64,000 nucleotides of DNA from Nitrospirillum pindoramense (GCF_007827955.1 NZ_VITR01000014.1:62001-126000), one strand, 5' to 3'. Positions 25,651-34,184 are shown, numbered from the stretch's first letter. Translations and numbers: made by a program. The notes: generated by a model from the sequence alone, not told the origin.

Positions 25651-27081
25651 ATGACCGACAGTCCCGCCGTCGCCCGGGGCCGCCACGCCCAAGCCGTCAC
25701 CTATCTGGTGGCCGGCGCCTTCTTCATGGAACTGCTGGACGGCACGGTCATCGCCACCGCCATGCCGCAGATGGCGCGGACCTTCGGCGTGGCGCCGGTG
25801 GACATGAACATCGGCATGACGGCCTATATGCTGGCTTTGGCCGTGTTCATCCCCATCAGCGGCTGGGTGGCCGACCGGCTGGGGCCGCGCACCGTGTTCG
25901 GCGGCGCCATCGCCCTGTTCACGCTGTCGTCCCTGCTGTGCGGCCTGAGCCAAGGCCTGTGGAGCTTCACCGCCGCCCGCGTGCTGCAGGGCCTGGGCGG
26001 GGCCGCCATGGTGCCGGTGGGGCGGCTGATCATCCTGCGCATCACCGAGAAAAAGGACCTGATGCGGGCCATCGGCACCACCGTGTGGCCGGGCCTGGTG
26101 GCGCCGGTGCTGGGGCCGCCGCTGGGCGGCTTCATCGTCACCTACGTCGATTGGCCCTGGATCTTCTTCCTGAACCTGCCCCTGGGCCTGCTGGCCCTGG
26201 CGCTGACCATCGCCTGGGTGCCCAAGGAACGGCCGGCCGGCGCGCGGCCGCTGGATTTTGGCGGCTTCCTGTTGTCGGGCACGGCGCTGGTGGCCCTGGT
26301 TTTCGGCCTGGACACGGTGGGCCAGGGATCGCGAGCGCCCCTCCAGGCCATGGCCGGGGTCGGCCTGGGCCTGGCGCTGGCGGTCCTGACGGTGCGCCAT
26401 TGCCGCCGCCATCCAGCACCCCTGTTCAAGCTGGACGCCCTGCGCCTGCCGACCTACGCCGTCGCCGTTTGGGGCGGGTCGGTGCAGCGCGTCGCCATCG
26501 GCACCGTGCCCTTCCTGACGCCACTGCTGTTCCAGACGGTGCTGGGCCTGAACGCCTTCCAGTCCGGCACCCTGGTGCTGTGCATCTTCGCGGGCAACCT
26601 GGCGATGAAGCTGGTCACCAGTCAGGTGCTGCGCCGCTTCGGCTTTCGCCGAGTGCTGCTGGCCAACGGGGTGCTGATGTCCCTGTCGCTGGCGGCGTGC
26701 GGCCTGTTCACGCCCGCCACGCCCAAGACGGTGGTGGGCGTGGTGCTGTTCCTGGGCGGCCTGTTCCGCTCCATGCAGTTCACCAGCATCAGCACCATCC
26801 AGTTCGCCGACGTGCCCAAGGAGGAGGTGTCGGCAGCCAACACGCTGGCCGCCATGCTGGGGCAGCTGACCTCGGGCCTGGGTGTGGTCGCGGGCGCCCT
26901 GGCGCTGAACCTGGGGGCCTTTCTCCGGGGTCATCCCCAGGGGCACGCCGACCTGATCGACTTCCGCAACGCCTTTTTGGTCATGGGCGCGGCCGTGCTG
27001 TTCAGCCTGTATGACGCCTGGAGACTGGCGCCGGACGCCGGGCGGGGCGTGAGCGGCCACACTGCTGCAAATGCTCGTTAA
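25651..27081 (+). CDS. MFS multidrug-type transporter (DHA2/EmrB-like)
   Basis: 476 residues with about 13-14 membrane helices. DHA2 signatures are LLDGTVIATAMPQMARTFG in helix 1, GWVADRLGPRTVF (loop 2-3 motif A), ARVLQGLGGAAMVP in helix 4 and WPGLVAPVLGPPLGGFIV (motif C of drug:H+ antiporters). The export substrate is unknown. It lies 97 bases upstream of the FAD oxidase gene and could share regulation with it or with the copper genes upstream; the gap on either side contains a hairpin, so I would treat it as its own unit. Confidence 0.88.
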   Translation: MTDSPAVARGRHAQAVTYLVAGAFFMELLDGTVIATAMPQMARTFGVAPVDMNIGMTAYMLALAVFIPISGWVADRLGPRTVFGGAIALFTLSSLLCGLSQGLWSFTAARVLQGLGGAAMVPVGRLIILRITEKKDLMRAIGTTVWPGLVAPVLGPPLGGFIVTYVDWPWIFFLNLPLGLLALALTIAWVPKERPAGARPLDFGGFLLSGTALVALVFGLDTVGQGSRAPLQAMAGVGLGLALAVLTVRHCRRHPAPLFKLDALRLPTYAVAVWGGSVQRVAIGTVPFLTPLLFQTVLGLNAFQSGTLVLCIFAGNLAMKLVTSQVLRRFGFRRVLLANGVLMSLSLAACGLFTPATPKTVVGVVLFLGGLFRSMQFTSISTIQFADVPKEEVSAANTLAAMLGQLTSGLGVVAGALALNLGAFLRGHPQGHADLIDFRNAFLVMGAAVLFSLYDAWRLAPDAGRGVSGHTAANAR

Positions 27082-27090
27082 CGAAGCATT
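27070..27090. promoter_or_regulatory. Near-perfect palindrome at the end of the MFS gene, upstream of the oxidase
   Basis: AATGC-TCGTTAACGA-(A)-GCATT: a 10-base palindrome TCGTTAACGA (27075-27084) flanked by AATGC and GCATT with one extra base. It spans the MFS stop codon and lies about 88 bases before the ATG of the oxidase gene, followed by AT-rich sequence that could hold the promoter. It could be an operator or a hairpin. Confidence 0.35.
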
Positions 27091-27177
27091 GATTTTCACT
27101 TTACTCGCATAACGGGTATCTTCCCCCGATCGTTCGCTGGCCTCACGGTGCGGCCGGCGCCCTTGGGAGGATATCGG

Positions 27178-28890
27178 ATGAGCAAGATCCTGGACGTGGC
27201 GGTGATCGGCGGCGGTGTCGCCGGCACCTACTGCGCCTGGCGCCTGACGGGGCCGCAGGGCCTGAAGGAAGGTCAGCGGCGCGTGGCCCTGTTCGAATAC
27301 AGCGACCGCATCGGCGGTCGGCTGTACACCAAGACCTTTCCCGGCATGCCCAATGTGGCGGCCGAGCTGGGCGGCATGCGCTACATCGTGCCGGAGAAGG
27401 ACGACCCCACCTCCAACCAGCCCATGGTCAGCAACCTGATCGAGGCGCTGGACCTGCCCAGCCATGTCTTCCTCATGGGCAACCCCGAGAAGGGTGCCGA
27501 TGGCCAGCCCATCGGCGAGAAGGAGAATATCCTGTACCTGCGGGGCAAGCACCTGCTGGTCAAGCAGCAGTCCGACCCCGCCCAGGTGCCCTACAACCTC
27601 AGCTGGAACGAACGCGGCAAGACGGTGAACGACCTTCAGGTCTTCGCCATGAACCTGCTGGTGCCCAACAACCAGAACCTGAGCCTGGAACAGTGGATGG
27701 AGACGCGGGTCTACGGCCACCCGCTGTACACCTACGGCTTCTGGAACCTGATGTCGCAGACCCTGAGTTCCGAGGCCTACCAGTTCATGAAGGACGCCGG
27801 CGGCTATGACGCCAACGTCGCCAACGCCAACGCGGTGGCGCAGCTGCCGGCCACGGAATACGCCAACACCGACGGCTTCCGCGCCATCACCGGCGGCTAT
27901 CAGCGCCTGCCCCTGACCCTGGCGGAGCAGGCGGCCGAGCAGGGTGCCGAGATCCACATGAACCGGCGCCTGGCCAAGATCGAGAAGGACGCCGATGGCC
28001 ATTACAAGCTGACCTTCATCGTCACCGAGACCCGCGTGGTCGACACCGATTTCGGCGGCGTGCATGAGGAGACCAAGGACAAGGAGGGGGTGCTGCCGGA
28101 AATCGTGCACGCTCGCGACATCATCCTGGGCCTGCCCCGCCGCTCCCTGGAACTGATCGACTGGGAGGGGTGGGATCAGAAGGGCGTGAAGGAGATGCTG
28201 TCCAGCGTCCTGATCCAGGACGCCTTCAAACTGCTGCTGGCCTATGATTATCCGTGGTGGCGGGCCATGAACCTGGTCGCGGGCCGGTCCATCACCGACC
28301 TGCCGGTGCGCCAGATCTATTATTTCGGCACGGAAGAGGACCAGCCGGGCGGGGAGAAGGGCAACACCCGTTCGCTGCTGATGGCCTCTTACAACGACAT
28401 CACCACCGTCCCCTTCTGGAAGGGCCTGGAGCACGGCCCGCCCTTCATCGGCCGCCGTCCGAAGAACGTGACGCCACTGGCCAAGGAAGAGGCGGCCACC
28501 ACCGGCGACGATCAGCGCGTGGTGCCCCTGGCGGAGTGCATCGCCACCGACGCCATGGTGTCCAGCGCCCACCGCCAGATCCTGGAGGTCCATGGCCTGG
28601 TGGACGTGGATCAGCCCTATTCCGCCATCTACCACGACTGGTCGGGCGACCCCTACGGCGGCGGCTGGCACGAATGGAAGGCCGGCTTCCGCTACAACCT
28701 GCTGATGCCCAAGATCCGCCAGCCGCTGGCGGCGGAGAAGGTCTACATCTGCGGCGAGGCCTATTCCAACAACCAGGGCTGGGTCGAGGGCTGCCTGCAA
28801 ACGGCGGAGCATGTCCTGCGCGACAAGTTCCATCTGCCCTGGCCGGAGTATCTGACGGGCCTGCCGCCGGAAAAGATCCTGGGGCCCTGA
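27178..28890 (+). CDS. FAD-dependent amino-acid oxidase / amine oxidase family
   Basis: 570 residues. The N-terminal dinucleotide-binding fold has VAVIGGGVAGTYCAW (GxGxxG at 11-16) followed by the acidic end of strand 2, LFEYSDRIGGRL. The substrate-domain arginine motif is ELGGMRY, and the C-terminal FAD motif is YICGEAYSNNQGWVEGCLQTAEHVL in shortened form (GE...GW.EG). It belongs to the flavin amine oxidase family, nearest in layout to bacterial L-amino-acid oxidases and tryptophan/phenylalanine monooxygenases. No signal peptide. GGGAGG lies seven bases before the ATG at 27178. The next gene, 87 bases downstream, decarboxylates 2-keto acids, which favours a keto-acid-producing oxidase over an amide-producing monooxygenase (inference). 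Confidence 0.8.
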   Translation: MSKILDVAVIGGGVAGTYCAWRLTGPQGLKEGQRRVALFEYSDRIGGRLYTKTFPGMPNVAAELGGMRYIVPEKDDPTSNQPMVSNLIEALDLPSHVFLMGNPEKGADGQPIGEKENILYLRGKHLLVKQQSDPAQVPYNLSWNERGKTVNDLQVFAMNLLVPNNQNLSLEQWMETRVYGHPLYTYGFWNLMSQTLSSEAYQFMKDAGGYDANVANANAVAQLPATEYANTDGFRAITGGYQRLPLTLAEQAAEQGAEIHMNRRLAKIEKDADGHYKLTFIVTETRVVDTDFGGVHEETKDKEGVLPEIVHARDIILGLPRRSLELIDWEGWDQKGVKEMLSSVLIQDAFKLLLAYDYPWWRAMNLVAGRSITDLPVRQIYYFGTEEDQPGGEKGNTRSLLMASYNDITTVPFWKGLEHGPPFIGRRPKNVTPLAKEEAATTGDDQRVVPLAECIATDAMVSSAHRQILEVHGLVDVDQPYSAIYHDWSGDPYGGGWHEWKAGFRYNLLMPKIRQPLAAEKVYICGEAYSNNQGWVEGCLQTAEHVLRDKFHLPWPEYLTGLPPEKILGP

Positions 28891-28977
28891 CCGTCCGTCT
28901 CCGCGCCGTCACGGGGGCCGCGGCACCATCGGCCGCGGCCCCCCAACCCATTCCCACGCCCGAAGGGTGCCGTTGCC

Positions 28978-30696
28978 ATGAACCCCTTGCCCGACCATTT
29001 CACCGTCAGCGACTACCTCATCCAGCGCCTCTATGAGGTGGGGTTGCGCGACGTGTTCACCGTGCCTGGCGACTATGTCGCCCGCTGGTTTGATTACATC
29101 GACGATCCGGCCCGCAACCCGGACACGCCCCTGACCCGTCTGGGCTGCCGATCGGAGCTGGAGGCCGGCTATGCCGCCGACGCCTACGCCCGCCTGCGGG
29201 GCGTGGGATGCGCCGCCGTCACCTATGGCGTGGGCGCCTTCTCCCTGGTCAACCCGGTGGCGGGATCGTATGTGGAGCGGCTGCCGGTGGTCGCCATCTC
29301 CGGCAGCCCCGGCACCGCCGCCACCGACCGGCCCTTCGCCCGCACCTACAAGATCCTGCTGCATCACGCCACCGGCAACTACCGCGCCGACCGCGACGCC
29401 TATCAGCACATCACCGTGGCCGCGGAGATCATCCGCGACGCGGCGCACGCCCCGGCGGAGATCGACCGCGCCCTGGGCCTGGCGCTGGCCTACAAGCGCC
29501 CCGTCTACCTGGAACTGTGGCGCAATCTGTGGGATGCGGAGTGCGCCCGGCCCCAGGGTCCGCTGGCGGTGCCCAAATTGCCGCGTGACCAAGCGGCCAT
29601 CACCCAGGCGGCGGCCGCCGCCGCCGCCCACATCACTGCCGCCGAAAGGCCCCTGTTCTGGGCCGGCATCGAGCTGCAGCGCTATGGCTTGCAGGACACC
29701 TTCCGGGACCTGCGCGTCCAGACCGGCCTGCCCTATGTCACCAGCCTGCTGGCCAAGAGCGTCCTGGCGGAAACGACGGAGGGCTTCGTCGGCACCTATA
29801 CCGGGCCCTCATCCACCTATACGACCTATCAGACCGTGAAGGACGCCGACCTGCTGGTGGTGACCGGCGACCTGATCACCGATGATTACGAAGAGATCAT
29901 GGAGGCCGATTTCGACACCATGATCGTGGCCTATGACAACAGCGTACGCATCGGCGCCGCCACCTACAGCGGCGTGCCGCTGGCCGATTTCCTGGCGGCC
30001 CTGGCCACCGCCCTGAAGGACCAGCCGGCGCGCCAGCCCTGGGCCACCAAGGGCCCCGCCACCATCGACCCGGACTACAGATCCTTCCCGCCCGACCTCA
30101 TCACCTATGCCCGCTTCTTCCAGCGCATGGAGACATGGGTGGAGGCCGACATGACCCTGGTGCCGGATGAAAGCAGCAGCATGTATGTCAGCTGCAACAT
30201 CCCGGTGAACCGCGCCAACGGCTTCGTCAGCCAGGCCGCCTGGGGCGCCATCGGCTATGCCTCGGCCGCCGGCTTCGGCCTGTCGGTGGCCGATCCCAGC
30301 GCCCGGCCGGTGGTGTTCGCGGGCGACGGCGGCTTCCAGATGGTGGCGCAGACCATCTCCAGCATGGCGCATTACGGCCGCAACCCGGTCGTCTTCATCA
30401 TGGAGAACGCCATCTATGGCATCGAGCAGGCGCTGACCAACGCGGCGACCTACACCGATGACCAACCCTTCAACGCCTACAACAAAATCCCGAAGTGGGA
30501 GTATGCGGAGTTCGCCCGCGCCCTGGGCGCCAAGGCCGCCCGCGTCACCACGCTGGAGCATCTGGAACAGGCGCTGGCGGACGTGAAGGCCGATCCCACG
30601 CATGTCTGGCTGGTGCAGGTGGTGCTGCCGGAGCGGGACATCCCGTCGGAAATCCTGCGCCTGGCGACCAACACCCCGCCCAGCCCGGGTGAATGA
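28978..30696 (+). CDS. Thiamine-diphosphate 2-keto acid decarboxylase (indolepyruvate/phenylpyruvate/pyruvate decarboxylase family)
   Basis: 572 residues. In the N-terminal PYR domain E60 lies in CRSELEAGYAADAYARL (the essential glutamate), and there is a catalytic His pair H129-H130 in KILLHHATG, as in pyruvate decarboxylase. A central Rossmann-like domain follows. The C-terminal PP domain has the cofactor motif starting at D450 (AGDGGFQMVAQT) and closing with MENAIYG, where the usual NN is EN. The combination with an amino-acid oxidase directly upstream suggests conversion of an aromatic keto acid to its aldehyde, as IpdC does in indole-acetate synthesis of Azospirillum, but pyruvate or branched keto acids are possible. 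It is followed by a terminator-like hairpin. Confidence 0.85.
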   Translation: MNPLPDHFTVSDYLIQRLYEVGLRDVFTVPGDYVARWFDYIDDPARNPDTPLTRLGCRSELEAGYAADAYARLRGVGCAAVTYGVGAFSLVNPVAGSYVERLPVVAISGSPGTAATDRPFARTYKILLHHATGNYRADRDAYQHITVAAEIIRDAAHAPAEIDRALGLALAYKRPVYLELWRNLWDAECARPQGPLAVPKLPRDQAAITQAAAAAAAHITAAERPLFWAGIELQRYGLQDTFRDLRVQTGLPYVTSLLAKSVLAETTEGFVGTYTGPSSTYTTYQTVKDADLLVVTGDLITDDYEEIMEADFDTMIVAYDNSVRIGAATYSGVPLADFLAALATALKDQPARQPWATKGPATIDPDYRSFPPDLITYARFFQRMETWVEADMTLVPDESSSMYVSCNIPVNRANGFVSQAAWGAIGYASAAGFGLSVADPSARPVVFAGDGGFQMVAQTISSMAHYGRNPVVFIMENAIYGIEQALTNAATYTDDQPFNAYNKIPKWEYAEFARALGAKAARVTTLEHLEQALADVKADPTHVWLVQVVLPERDIPSEILRLATNTPPSPGE

Positions 30697-30721
30697 CCAC
30701 CACGGCCGTCAGCGTGACGGG

Positions 30722-30743
30722 GGGTGGGCGGAGACGTCCACCC
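30722..30743. terminator. Terminator-like hairpin between convergent genes
   Basis: Stem GGGTGGGCG (30722-30730) with CGTCCACCC (30735-30743), one G-T pair, loop GAGA. It lies in the 125-base gap between the decarboxylase and the dehydrogenase gene, which converge. Confidence 0.5.
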
Positions 30744-30821
30744 ATCCTTGTGAGATGGTTCGCGGGCGACCGGCACCGATCCTCGGGACCGGCCGCCCTC
30801 CGATCTTAGGCCGGCCCGGCC

Positions 30822-31766
30822 TTACAGGGTGGCGAGCGCGGAGACCACCAGGCCATCCACCGTGCCGTCATGGCGGAAGCCGGCGGCATCGGCCGCCGGC
30901 GTCGCCAAGGGGGGATAGGCGCCGAACGCGGCCTCCAGTACCGCATCGGGGACGTAATCGACAAGGCCGGCATCCGTACCGGCGCGCCGGGCGATGGCGT
31001 CAACCAGTTCCCCCATGGGAACGCGCAGCGCGGGCAGGGTCACGGCGCCAGGCAGCAGCGCGCCGTCGACGGTGGCGGCGTGCAGCAGATTGTCGACGCA
31101 GCGGTCCAGCGACATGGCCCAAATGGTGGCGCCGGGCGACACCGGACAGGTATAGGGCCGCGCCGCCGCAAGGGCATGGAACACATCGCTCATGAAGGCC
31201 GACTTCAGGCCCGAGGCCCCGCCCGGCCGGGCCAGAATGCCGGACAAGCGGATGGCCACGGGATCGACCACCCCGCGCCGGCGGTAGTCGTCCAAGGCCA
31301 ATTCCACCATGCGCTTGTGCGTGCCATAGGTCATGGCCGGCTGCGGCGGCGTGGCGTCATCCACCAGCGTCGGCAGGGGATGGCCCAGGACGGCGATGGT
31401 GCTGGTGTACACCACGCGGGGTGGCGGTTCGCCCCCGCCCCTGGCGTCGGCCACAGCCTCGATCAGGGACAGCGTACCGTCGAGGTTCACCTTGCGCGAC
31501 AGCGCGGGGTCGCGCGTCGCCGCGCCCCCAGGCAGGGCCGCCAGATGGAACAGCACATCGGCCCCGTCCGCCACCAACCGGGCCCGCACGGCCGGGTCCG
31601 ACAGGTCGCCCGCGACCCGGGACACGCGGACGTCATCGCAGATGGGCGGATCGAGGTCGGCCAACACCAGTCGCTCCACCACCCGACCGTCCAGGCCCTG
31701 AGCCAGAAGGCGGCGCGCCAGATGGCGGCCGACGAAGCCACCGGCACCGGTCAAGATGATCCTCAT
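30822..31766 (-). CDS. NAD-dependent epimerase/dehydratase family, D-erythronate-dehydrogenase-like
   Basis: 314 residues, extended SDR fold. The N-terminal MRIILTGAGGFVGRHLARRL carries the GxxGxxG motif, the acidic LADLDPP ends strand 2, and the catalytic set is S/T in VVYTSTIAV and Y-x-x-x-K in MTYGTHKRMVEL. The pattern with ALPGGAATRDP and LSGILARPGGASGLKSAFMSD resembles DenD (D-erythronate dehydrogenase) proteins, which act in tetronic-acid breakdown; partner genes of that pathway (denA, otnI) are absent here, so the substrate is uncertain. The ATG at 31766 has AAAGGG upstream; an open frame further upstream lacks homology. Divergent from the TetR gene. Confidence 0.8.
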   Translation of the reverse strand: MRIILTGAGGFVGRHLARRLLAQGLDGRVVERLVLADLDPPICDDVRVSRVAGDLSDPAVRARLVADGADVLFHLAALPGGAATRDPALSRKVNLDGTLSLIEAVADARGGGEPPPRVVYTSTIAVLGHPLPTLVDDATPPQPAMTYGTHKRMVELALDDYRRRGVVDPVAIRLSGILARPGGASGLKSAFMSDVFHALAAARPYTCPVSPGATIWAMSLDRCVDNLLHAATVDGALLPGAVTLPALRVPMGELVDAIARRAGTDAGLVDYVPDAVLEAAFGAYPPLATPAADAAGFRHDGTVDGLVVSALATL

Positions 31767-31973
31767 GGGGGCGCCCTTTCGCCACTGGTTCGGTCCGGCC
31801 CGCACGATAGCCCCAGGCGGGATCGGTGGCATAAACGATAGGATGGAGGGGAGGTATCGGCGGCGCCGAAGGATCATCCACCATCGGCGTATATCCGCGC
31901 AGTAGGCGACACCGCCATGATCTTGCCACTGTAGGAAGAGTTAATGCATCTGCCCCGGTGCGTCGGGGTGACC

Positions 31974-31992
31974 GCGCCATTAGTAATGGCGC
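31974..31992. promoter_or_regulatory. Perfect 19-base palindrome, putative TetR operator
   Basis: GCGCCATTA-G-TAATGGCGC: 9-base arms and a single central base, 35 bases upstream of the TetR-family start at 32027 and about 208 bases from the divergent dehydrogenase start. Its size, symmetry and location are typical of an autoregulatory TetR operator. The remaining 200 bases of this intergenic region show no other gene. Confidence 0.55.
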
Positions 31993-32026
31993 CTTTCCGG
32001 GATGAACGACAGACGCGGCTAAGCAA

Positions 32027-32677
32027 ATGGCTGAAAAGACACTAAAGCCTGGTACCGAATTATTGACGCGGGTGCGCCAGGCCTTTCTGACTTACGGCTA
32101 CAGCGATCTCACCATGGTGGATCTGGCCGAAGCCTGTGGCTTCACGCGCCGCGCGCTGTACCATTATTTCCGCAACAAGGAAGACGCCTTCAAGGCCAGC
32201 ACCTGGCATGAGAACACCATGCTGATCCGCGCGGGGCTGGAGGCCGGGGGCCGCGTGCGCCAGGCAGGCGGCAGCGCCCTGGACATCATCACCGAGGTCA
32301 TGGACGTGCGCTATGGCTACGCCCGCCGCGTCCTGGCCAAGTCGCCCCATATCATCGACCTGACGGCGGAGGTACTGAAGCGCTGCCGCGACCAGATGGT
32401 CGAGGCGGCGGCCCATTTCCAGTCCCTGCTGGAAAAGCTGCTGCGGGAACTGGAGGGGGAAGGCCTGCTGCGCCTGGCGCCGGAGTTCACCCACGCCATG
32501 GCGGCGCAGACCCTGTCCGATGGCGGCCGCGCGGTGACCCAGGACCTGTCGGCCGTCCCGGATGACATGCTGACCACCCATTATCGCGCCATGTGCCGCG
32601 CCGTGCTGTACGGCTGCGCCACCCTGCCGGCCACCCTGCCGGAAAGTTCCGTCCGCTCGTCGCGCGCCAGCCTATAG
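32027..32677 (+). CDS. TetR-family transcriptional regulator
   Basis: 216 residues. The N-terminal helix-turn-helix at about 12-58 has FLTYGYSDLTMVDLAEACGF and TRRALYHYFRNKEDAF, the canonical TetR recognition helix. The C-terminal ligand-binding half is helical and not diagnostic. A perfect palindrome lies just upstream, and the gene is divergent from the dehydrogenase-like gene, its most likely target. It converges with alkB, whose stop codon overlaps the end of this gene by 6 bases. No clear Shine-Dalgarno sequence precedes the ATG. Confidence 0.88.
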   Translation: MAEKTLKPGTELLTRVRQAFLTYGYSDLTMVDLAEACGFTRRALYHYFRNKEDAFKASTWHENTMLIRAGLEAGGRVRQAGGSALDIITEVMDVRYGYARRVLAKSPHIIDLTAEVLKRCRDQMVEAAAHFQSLLEKLLRELEGEGLLRLAPEFTHAMAAQTLSDGGRAVTQDLSAVPDDMLTTHYRAMCRAVLYGCATLPATLPESSVRSSRASL

Positions 32678-33325
32678 CGCCCGGCGCAGGGTCAGGTTCA
32701 AGCGCCGCGCGCCCAACAGCGGATGCGCCCCGTCCTTCAGCGGCAGGATGCCGTGATGGAACAGGCGCGAGGGGCCACCCCAGACCACGACATCGCCATG
32801 GGCCAAGGGGATGCGCCGGACGGGATCCGTGCGCTTCAGCCCGCCGAACTGGAAGGTCGCGGACAGGCCCAGGGATACCGAGACGATGGGATGGCCCCTA
32901 TCCCGCTCATCCCTGTCCTGGTGCAGCGTCAGCCGCGCCCCCGGTTCGTAGCGGTTGACCAGGCAGGCGTCCGGGTGGAAGCCGGGATAGCCCGCCTCTT
33001 CCGCTGCCGCCTGGGCAAGATCGCGCAACACGCCCGGCATCGCGGGCCAGGGCCGGCCGGTCATGGGATCGTCGGCGGCGTAGCGATAGCCATGCCGATC
33101 GGTGACCCAGCCGGCGGCGCCGCAATTGGTCATGGCGACCGACATTTCAAAGCCGCCGGGCGTCACCATGTGGCGGAAGGGGGCCGCCTCCGCGACCTGA
33201 TCGACAGCAGACAGCAGCGCTGGAACCAGGGCCAGCGCCCAGCCGCGCAGCGCCACGGCGCCCGGCCCCAGCCCCTCCCGCGCCGGCGGGCTTGGCTCCA
33301 ACCCCGCCAAAAGGTCGGCCGGCAT
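32672..33325 (-). CDS. alkB: AlkB-type alkylated-DNA repair dioxygenase
   Basis: Fe(II)/2-oxoglutarate enzyme that removes methyl groups from 1-methyladenine and 3-methylcytosine. 217 residues against 216 in Escherichia coli. Iron ligands are H135 and D137 in TLHQDRDE and H191 in LFHHGI, and the 2-oxoglutarate-binding arginines are R208 and R214 in RRLNLTLRRA. The family segment GDVVVWGGPSRLF is intact. The frame is open far upstream through the DUF72 gene, but homology begins at the ATG at 33325. It starts 8 bases after the DUF72 stop, so both are probably in one transcript. Confidence 0.95.
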   Translation of the reverse strand: MPADLLAGLEPSPPAREGLGPGAVALRGWALALVPALLSAVDQVAEAAPFRHMVTPGGFEMSVAMTNCGAAGWVTDRHGYRYAADDPMTGRPWPAMPGVLRDLAQAAAEEAGYPGFHPDACLVNRYEPGARLTLHQDRDERDRGHPIVSVSLGLSATFQFGGLKRTDPVRRIPLAHGDVVVWGGPSRLFHHGILPLKDGAHPLLGARRLNLTLRRAL

Positions 33326-33333
33326 CGGTCGCC

Positions 33334-34083
33334 TCAGCCCAGGCGCTCGATCAGGGCCATGGCGGCGGCGGGATTGCGCACCTTGTGGCCGCTGATGACG
33401 TAGAGGTAGACGTCCTTGCCGTCCGACGCCCAACTCTTGGCCTTCTGCGCCCAGGCATCCAGGGCGGCCTCGCTGTAGCCCTTCTCCTCCCCCTCCGTCG
33501 TGCCCATGATGCGGGCATAGGTGAAGGGGGCGGTGTCCACCTCGATTTCCGGATAGTCGCTGTCGGCGGCATGGATGACGGCGACACCGTGCCGGCGCGC
33601 CAGCGCCGCGAACTGCGGATCGCGGAAGCTGTCGTGCCGCACCTCCACCGCGTGGCGCAGCGCCCGCCCCCCGGCCTCGGCCGGCAGGGCGGCCAGGAAG
33701 GCGCCGAAATCCTCGGGGTCGAACTTCTTGGTCGGCATGAACTGCCAATTGATGGGGCCCAGCTTGTCCTTCAGCTCCAGCACGCCGCTGTCGATGAAGC
33801 GCCGCACGGACTCCGCCGCCTCCGCCAGGACGCGGCGATTGGTGGTGAAGCGCGGGCCCTTGAGGGCGAAGACGAAGTCGTCCGGCGTCTCATCATGCCA
33901 CTTGGCGAAGCTCTCGGGCTTTTGCGAACCGTAATAGGTGCCGTTGATCTCGATCGAGGTCAGCTGGCGGCTGGCATATTCCAGCTCGCGCTTCTGCGTC
34001 AGGCCATCGGGGTAGAAGGCGCCGCGCCACGGCTCGTACGTCCAGCCGCCGATGCCCACGCGGATCCGGCCTTGCTTCGCCAT
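33334..34083 (-). CDS. DUF72 family protein
   Basis: 249 residues, predicted TIM-barrel-like fold. Family hallmarks are IRVGIGGWTYEPWRGAFYP at the N-terminus, LTSIEINGTYYGSQKPESFAKW, FALKGPRFTTNRR, and near the end VYLYVISGHKVRNPAAAM. The function of DUF72 is not established. GGGGAGG lies six bases before the ATG at 34083, which agrees with the start of homology. It is upstream of alkB with an 8-base gap; a link to nucleic-acid repair is possible but unproven. Confidence 0.9.
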   Translation of the reverse strand: MAKQGRIRVGIGGWTYEPWRGAFYPDGLTQKRELEYASRQLTSIEINGTYYGSQKPESFAKWHDETPDDFVFALKGPRFTTNRRVLAEAAESVRRFIDSGVLELKDKLGPINWQFMPTKKFDPEDFGAFLAALPAEAGGRALRHAVEVRHDSFRDPQFAALARRHGVAVIHAADSDYPEIEVDTAPFTYARIMGTTEGEEKGYSEAALDAWAQKAKSWASDGKDVYLYVISGHKVRNPAAAMALIERLG

Positions 34084-34154
34084 CGTTGCCTCCCCTCGCC
34101 TGTATCGCCCAGACCCACCGGCCTGGACCGTTTCGCCGCCGCCCGACATGAAAC

Positions 34155-34184
34155 GGGCGGCCCCGCCATAGGTGGGGCACGCCC
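34155..34184 (-). terminator. Terminator-like hairpin downstream of fghA
   Basis: Stem GGGCG-GCCCC (34155-34164) pairs with GGGGC-(A)-CGCCC (34174-34184), loop of 9 bases, one bulged A. It lies between the stop of fghA (34220) and the DUF72 start. Confidence 0.45.

Noticed and set aside
24223..28833. Open frame of 1536 codons on the minus strand
   Set aside because: It runs antisense across four well-supported genes (TolC, multicopper oxidase, MFS, oxidase) and is Gly/His/Gln-rich low-complexity. It is a by-product of high GC at third codon positions.
27178..28890. Assignment as tryptophan 2-monooxygenase (iaaM) with an amide product
   Set aside because: The expected amidase partner (iaaH) is absent and a keto-acid decarboxylase follows instead, so a plain oxidase fits better. 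This remains to be shown.
33326..33748. Upstream extension of alkB
   Set aside because: Lies within the DUF72 gene in another frame and is Arg/Gly/Ala-rich without homology; AlkB begins at 33325.
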